This document shows positions 7,957 through 10,407 of a stretch of DNA of 10,407 nt, one piece after another. This stretch comes from an uncultured Eubacteriales bacterium. GTDB lineage: Bacteria; Bacillota; Clostridia; Oscillospirales; Acutalibacteraceae. The notes beneath the pieces are model-generated. The model was not told the origin of the DNA, did not search any database, and worked only from the letters and a program-made list of their open reading frames with translations. The DNA is taken from positions 1 through 10,407 of the forward strand of contig ONFW01000176.1 of NCBI GenBank assembly GCA_900317215.1, in the 5' to 3' direction. Made by a program: the position numbers and the translations under genes. How positions within the stretch are numbered: position 1 is the first letter of the stretch; each line of letters begins with the position of its first letter.

Positions 7957-10212
7957 TCAATCATTTTTAGCCAGCATATCTTCGGTCATGCTGAGAATAT
8001 CTCCGTACACCCTTTTGTAAGCCTCACCAAGTCCAGGATCGGCTTCACTGAGTATTCTGATCTGCTCAAGACGCATCTCACGGCGTTGCATATAAGTCTC
8101 GGGGTCGCGTCTGTAAAGCTCTCTTGCTCTGTCAATACGTCTTTTCCTGACTCTTTCAAGAACGTCAGGGTCGATATCAGGCATTCTTGCTTCAATTATT
8201 CTTCTCCGCTCCTCGAGTACCCTTCCTATCCTTTCGCCCTGATCGGGATGTCTGACAGCCCTGTCAAGAAGTCTGGATTCAAGCCGGTCAAGAAGCTCGT
8301 CTTCATCATAAAGATTGAGTCTGCCCCAGCGTGTAAGACTTTCTATCTTCTCCACTGTCTGCGGAGTAAGTCCCTCGTCCTTTTTGATGCTCTGATAGAC
8401 CTCCTCGGTGAGCTTCTGCTTGAATTCCTCAGCATTGTCACCCAAAGCCCATTCAAGCTCCGCCTGCAGCCCCTTATCATCTACTGCCTCAGAATCCCTG
8501 TATACTTCTCCGTTAAAAGAAGGCTCGGTCGGATAAGGCTTTTTGATCCCTGCGTCTCTCAGAGCAAGAGCTGTTGTCATTCTCACTGCACCGTTTTTTA
8601 TCAGCTCGTCAGCTCCAAACTTTCTCAGACTGTCATTGACTGTTCCGATATGCTCTGTAATATAAAAGCGGATATTCTTTTCATGATATTCCTTATAAAG
8701 CTGTAAAAGCTTCTCTGAAGCAGCCATATCTATACTGCTTACTGCACTTGCATTTATTATAACACATTTTGTATTATCATCAACAGCTTTTTCAAGATCA
8801 TTTTGAATGATCTGCGTATTTGCAAAAAAGATGTTTCCGCCGAAACGATAAATTACTGCGCCCTTCACAGGCATTGCCTGCTTGTTTCTGTCAAGGTGAT
8901 AAAAACCCTCTCGACCCTTTATAATCCCCATAAGACCTCTCGGGGGAGCAACAGTTTTTATCATGACTGCAAAGTATGAAAGAACAATGCCGATCATAAC
9001 ACCGTATACTGTGCCGAATATCAGCAAGCCCAAAAAGGCGGCAATAAAGATGAAAAACTCCTGTTTGCTTGTATTTAGCAGTTTTTTGGCAAGGGAAAAT
9101 TCACAAGCGCCCATGAGCGCGCTGATAACGATAGCTGTAAGCACGGGTACGGGCAGAAGCCCTATTATCGGAGCAGCAAACAGGAGAACGAGGAGCATTG
9201 AAGCTGCCGCAAATACTGAAAGCCACTGGGAGCCTGCACCAAATTGTCTGACGATACCTGTTCTTGAAACACTGCCATTTACAGGGCAGCACCCGGAAAG
9301 TGAAGCTGCAAAATTGGCAAGACTGTATGCTAAAAGCTCGCGGTTAGTATTCAGGCGATAGCCGTCCTTTGCGGCATTGCTGCTTGAGGCAAGGAGAGAT
9401 TCGGCAAGAATAACGGCGGCTATGCTGAGCGAGTCGAACAACAGCTCGGACAGCATATCAAGGTCAAACTGAGAAAAAGGAAGCTTTACAGGAGGCAGCC
9501 CGGCTTCTGTTTCCGGCAGGAGCTTAATGCCGTAATCAGAAAGCGGCAGACAGCAGCTAAGTATCACTCCGACTGCCATGATGATGACCGACATAGGAAC
9601 CTTTGGCGCAATGTGTCTGAACAGAGTGATGACTGCGATAACTGTTGCTCCTGTCAGAAATGACCACGGGCTAAAGGAAGAAAGCTGCTCTGCAATGTGT
9701 TTGATCAGCGCGGGAGCCTCTCCGATGCCTGCAGTGCCGCCAAAAAGCTTAGGTATCTGCATAAGGATAATAGTGCAGCAAATCCCTGAAATGAAACCTC
9801 CCATTACAGGCTCGGAAATATATCGTACTATCCTGTCGGCCTTGAACAGGAAAAACAGCAGCAGCCAACACGCGGTGAAAAAGGCGATCAGCGGAACAGC
9901 ACGGGCAGCATTTTCCGATCCGGCTTCTATTCCGAGACCGGCAAGAGCCGTACCGACAAGAGCTGCCGGAGCCGCATCAACTCCAAAAACAAAATCACGG
10001 GAGCTTGTGAGCAGTCCGAAAAGGAAAATTGGCAGTACAGAGCCGTAAAGACCGCACTGCATTGGCAGACCTGCTATCTGAGCATAGCCCATTGATATAG
10101 GGATCGATACAAGAGCGATAATGATACCGCCTGCGGCGTCTCGGAGAAATCCCACAGGACTGCGTTTTCTGAAAAAACTGTTCCTAAAGTCCGCAAGTGC
10201 TTTAATAGCCAA
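7957..10212 (-). CDS. SulP-family anion transporter with STAS domain and long charged C-terminal extension
   Basis: From the TTG at 10212 this is a 751-residue membrane protein. A transporter domain with about 12-14 hydrophobic segments spans residues 28-423. It carries SulP hallmarks: RDAAGGIIIALVSIPISMGYA at the first helix, SEPVMGGFISG (133-143), AESLLASS in a middle helix and GCCPVNGSVSRTG (307-319). A cytoplasmic STAS domain follows at about 447-555 with VSSIDMAASEKL at the usual regulatory loop. Residues 558-751 are a highly charged helical extension not usual in the family. The substrate is open: SulP members move sulfate, bicarbonate, dicarboxylates or other anions. Start choice: the frame stays open to an ATG at 10341 (794 residues) with no ribosome binding site, while AGGAGG at 10223-10228 lies ten bases before the TTG and four before a GTG at 10218. 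The short start gives the usual 24 residues before the first helix motif. Family call is sure, start is not. Confidence 0.9.
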   Translation of the reverse strand: MAIKALADFRNSFFRKRSPVGFLRDAAGGIIIALVSIPISMGYAQIAGLPMQCGLYGSVLPIFLFGLLTSSRDFVFGVDAAPAALVGTALAGLGIEAGSENAARAVPLIAFFTACWLLLFFLFKADRIVRYISEPVMGGFISGICCTIILMQIPKLFGGTAGIGEAPALIKHIAEQLSSFSPWSFLTGATVIAVITLFRHIAPKVPMSVIIMAVGVILSCCLPLSDYGIKLLPETEAGLPPVKLPFSQFDLDMLSELLFDSLSIAAVILAESLLASSSNAAKDGYRLNTNRELLAYSLANFAASLSGCCPVNGSVSRTGIVRQFGAGSQWLSVFAAASMLLVLLFAAPIIGLLPVPVLTAIVISALMGACEFSLAKKLLNTSKQEFFIFIAAFLGLLIFGTVYGVMIGIVLSYFAVMIKTVAPPRGLMGIIKGREGFYHLDRNKQAMPVKGAVIYRFGGNIFFANTQIIQNDLEKAVDDNTKCVIINASAVSSIDMAASEKLLQLYKEYHEKNIRFYITEHIGTVNDSLRKFGADELIKNGAVRMTTALALRDAGIKKPYPTEPSFNGEVYRDSEAVDDKGLQAELEWALGDNAEEFKQKLTEEVYQSIKKDEGLTPQTVEKIESLTRWGRLNLYDEDELLDRLESRLLDRAVRHPDQGERIGRVLEERRRIIEARMPDIDPDVLERVRKRRIDRARELYRRDPETYMQRREMRLEQIRILSEADPGLGEAYKRVYGDILSMTEDMLAKND

Positions 10213-10222
10213 GGTCACTGCA

Positions 10223-10228
10223 CCTCCT
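10223..10228 (-). promoter_or_regulatory. Candidate ribosome binding site for the SulP gene
   Basis: A perfect AGGAGG lies ten bases upstream of TTG 10212 and four upstream of GTG 10218. Neither spacing is ideal, but the upstream ATG at 10341 has nothing similar before it (an A/T-rich run only). If real, the mRNA would carry a leader of about 145 bases from the promoter at 10367-10395. Confidence 0.55.
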
Positions 10229-10366
10229 GTCGTTAAAACTCCGGTCTTGGTATTATATTCAGGCAGCGGCAAGGAGCTTCTGACATTTATCATGCAAAGC
10301 GGCAACAGCCTTATGATACTGCCGATTGTTCTGCCAAGCATATTATAATAACAATGTCTTTTTTAA

Positions 10367-10395
10367 ATTATACACCACCCTCATAATAATTACAA
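10367..10395 (-). promoter_or_regulatory. Sigma-A-type promoter for the SulP/pncB/pncA unit
   Basis: On the - strand, TTGTAA (10390-10395) and a perfect TATAAT (10367-10372) are separated by exactly 17 bases. The expected transcript start is near 10360. It is the only strong promoter I find ahead of the three-gene cluster. Further TATAAT strings at 10342-10347 and 10252-10257 lack a fitting -35 box. Confidence 0.75.
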
Positions 10396-10407
10396 GGAGT
10401 GCTGTCA

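Noticed and set aside
7925..7960. Possible internal promoter for pncB on the - strand (TTGAGT, 17 bases, TAAGAA with a TG before it)
   Set aside because: The -10 box matches only half the consensus and the implied transcript start falls within the pncB ribosome binding site, so it would not give a translatable message.
8086..8706. Open frame of 206 residues on the + strand
   Set aside because: It is antisense to the STAS domain and tail of the SulP protein, with no recognisable domain; the opposite strand is plainly coding.
9578..10048. Open frame of 156 residues on the + strand
   Set aside because: It is antisense to SulP membrane helices, whose codons give long reverse frames by chance.

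Overview
The window looks like a piece of a Gram-positive gut or rumen Clostridia chromosome, most likely Ruminococcus-like (Oscillospiraceae). This rests on strong AGGAGG-type ribosome binding sites, intermediate base composition, a giant exported-type protein with starch-binding (CBM26-type) and FIVAR-like modules, and U-tract hairpin terminators. The species cannot be fixed from the sequence alone.

Layout. Positions 1-6036 on the + strand hold the 3' two-thirds or more of one giant gene. It is open from the first base, so its N-terminus and any signal peptide lie outside the window. At least 2011 residues are encoded: N-terminal beta-rich modules, an array of about four FIVAR-like helical modules, two tandem CBM26-type starch-binding modules with glycine-rich linkers, a second beta-rich and FIVAR-like block, and a long C-terminal region of unknown type. 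It ends without an LPXTG signal, dockerin or transmembrane anchor that I can see.

The 129 bases at 6037-6165 hold two back-to-back hairpin terminators, one for each of two converging transcription units.

The - strand from 10212 (or 10341) down to 6166 reads as a compact three-gene cluster: a SulP-family anion transporter with a STAS domain and an unusual arginine-rich C-terminal extension, then pncB (nicotinate phosphoribosyltransferase), then pncA (nicotinamidase). PncA would turn nicotinamide into nicotinate and PncB would turn nicotinate into nicotinate mononucleotide, which is the Preiss-Handler NAD salvage route. The transporter lies 46 bases upstream of pncB with no terminator between them, so co-transcription is likely. 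This raises the untested idea that its anion is nicotinate. A good sigma-A-type promoter sits just upstream of the transporter near the right edge.

There is no gene-free stretch above 300 bases and I see no RNA gene, mobile element, CRISPR array or phage gene. The least explained parts are the unassigned modules of the giant protein and the C-terminal tail of the SulP protein.
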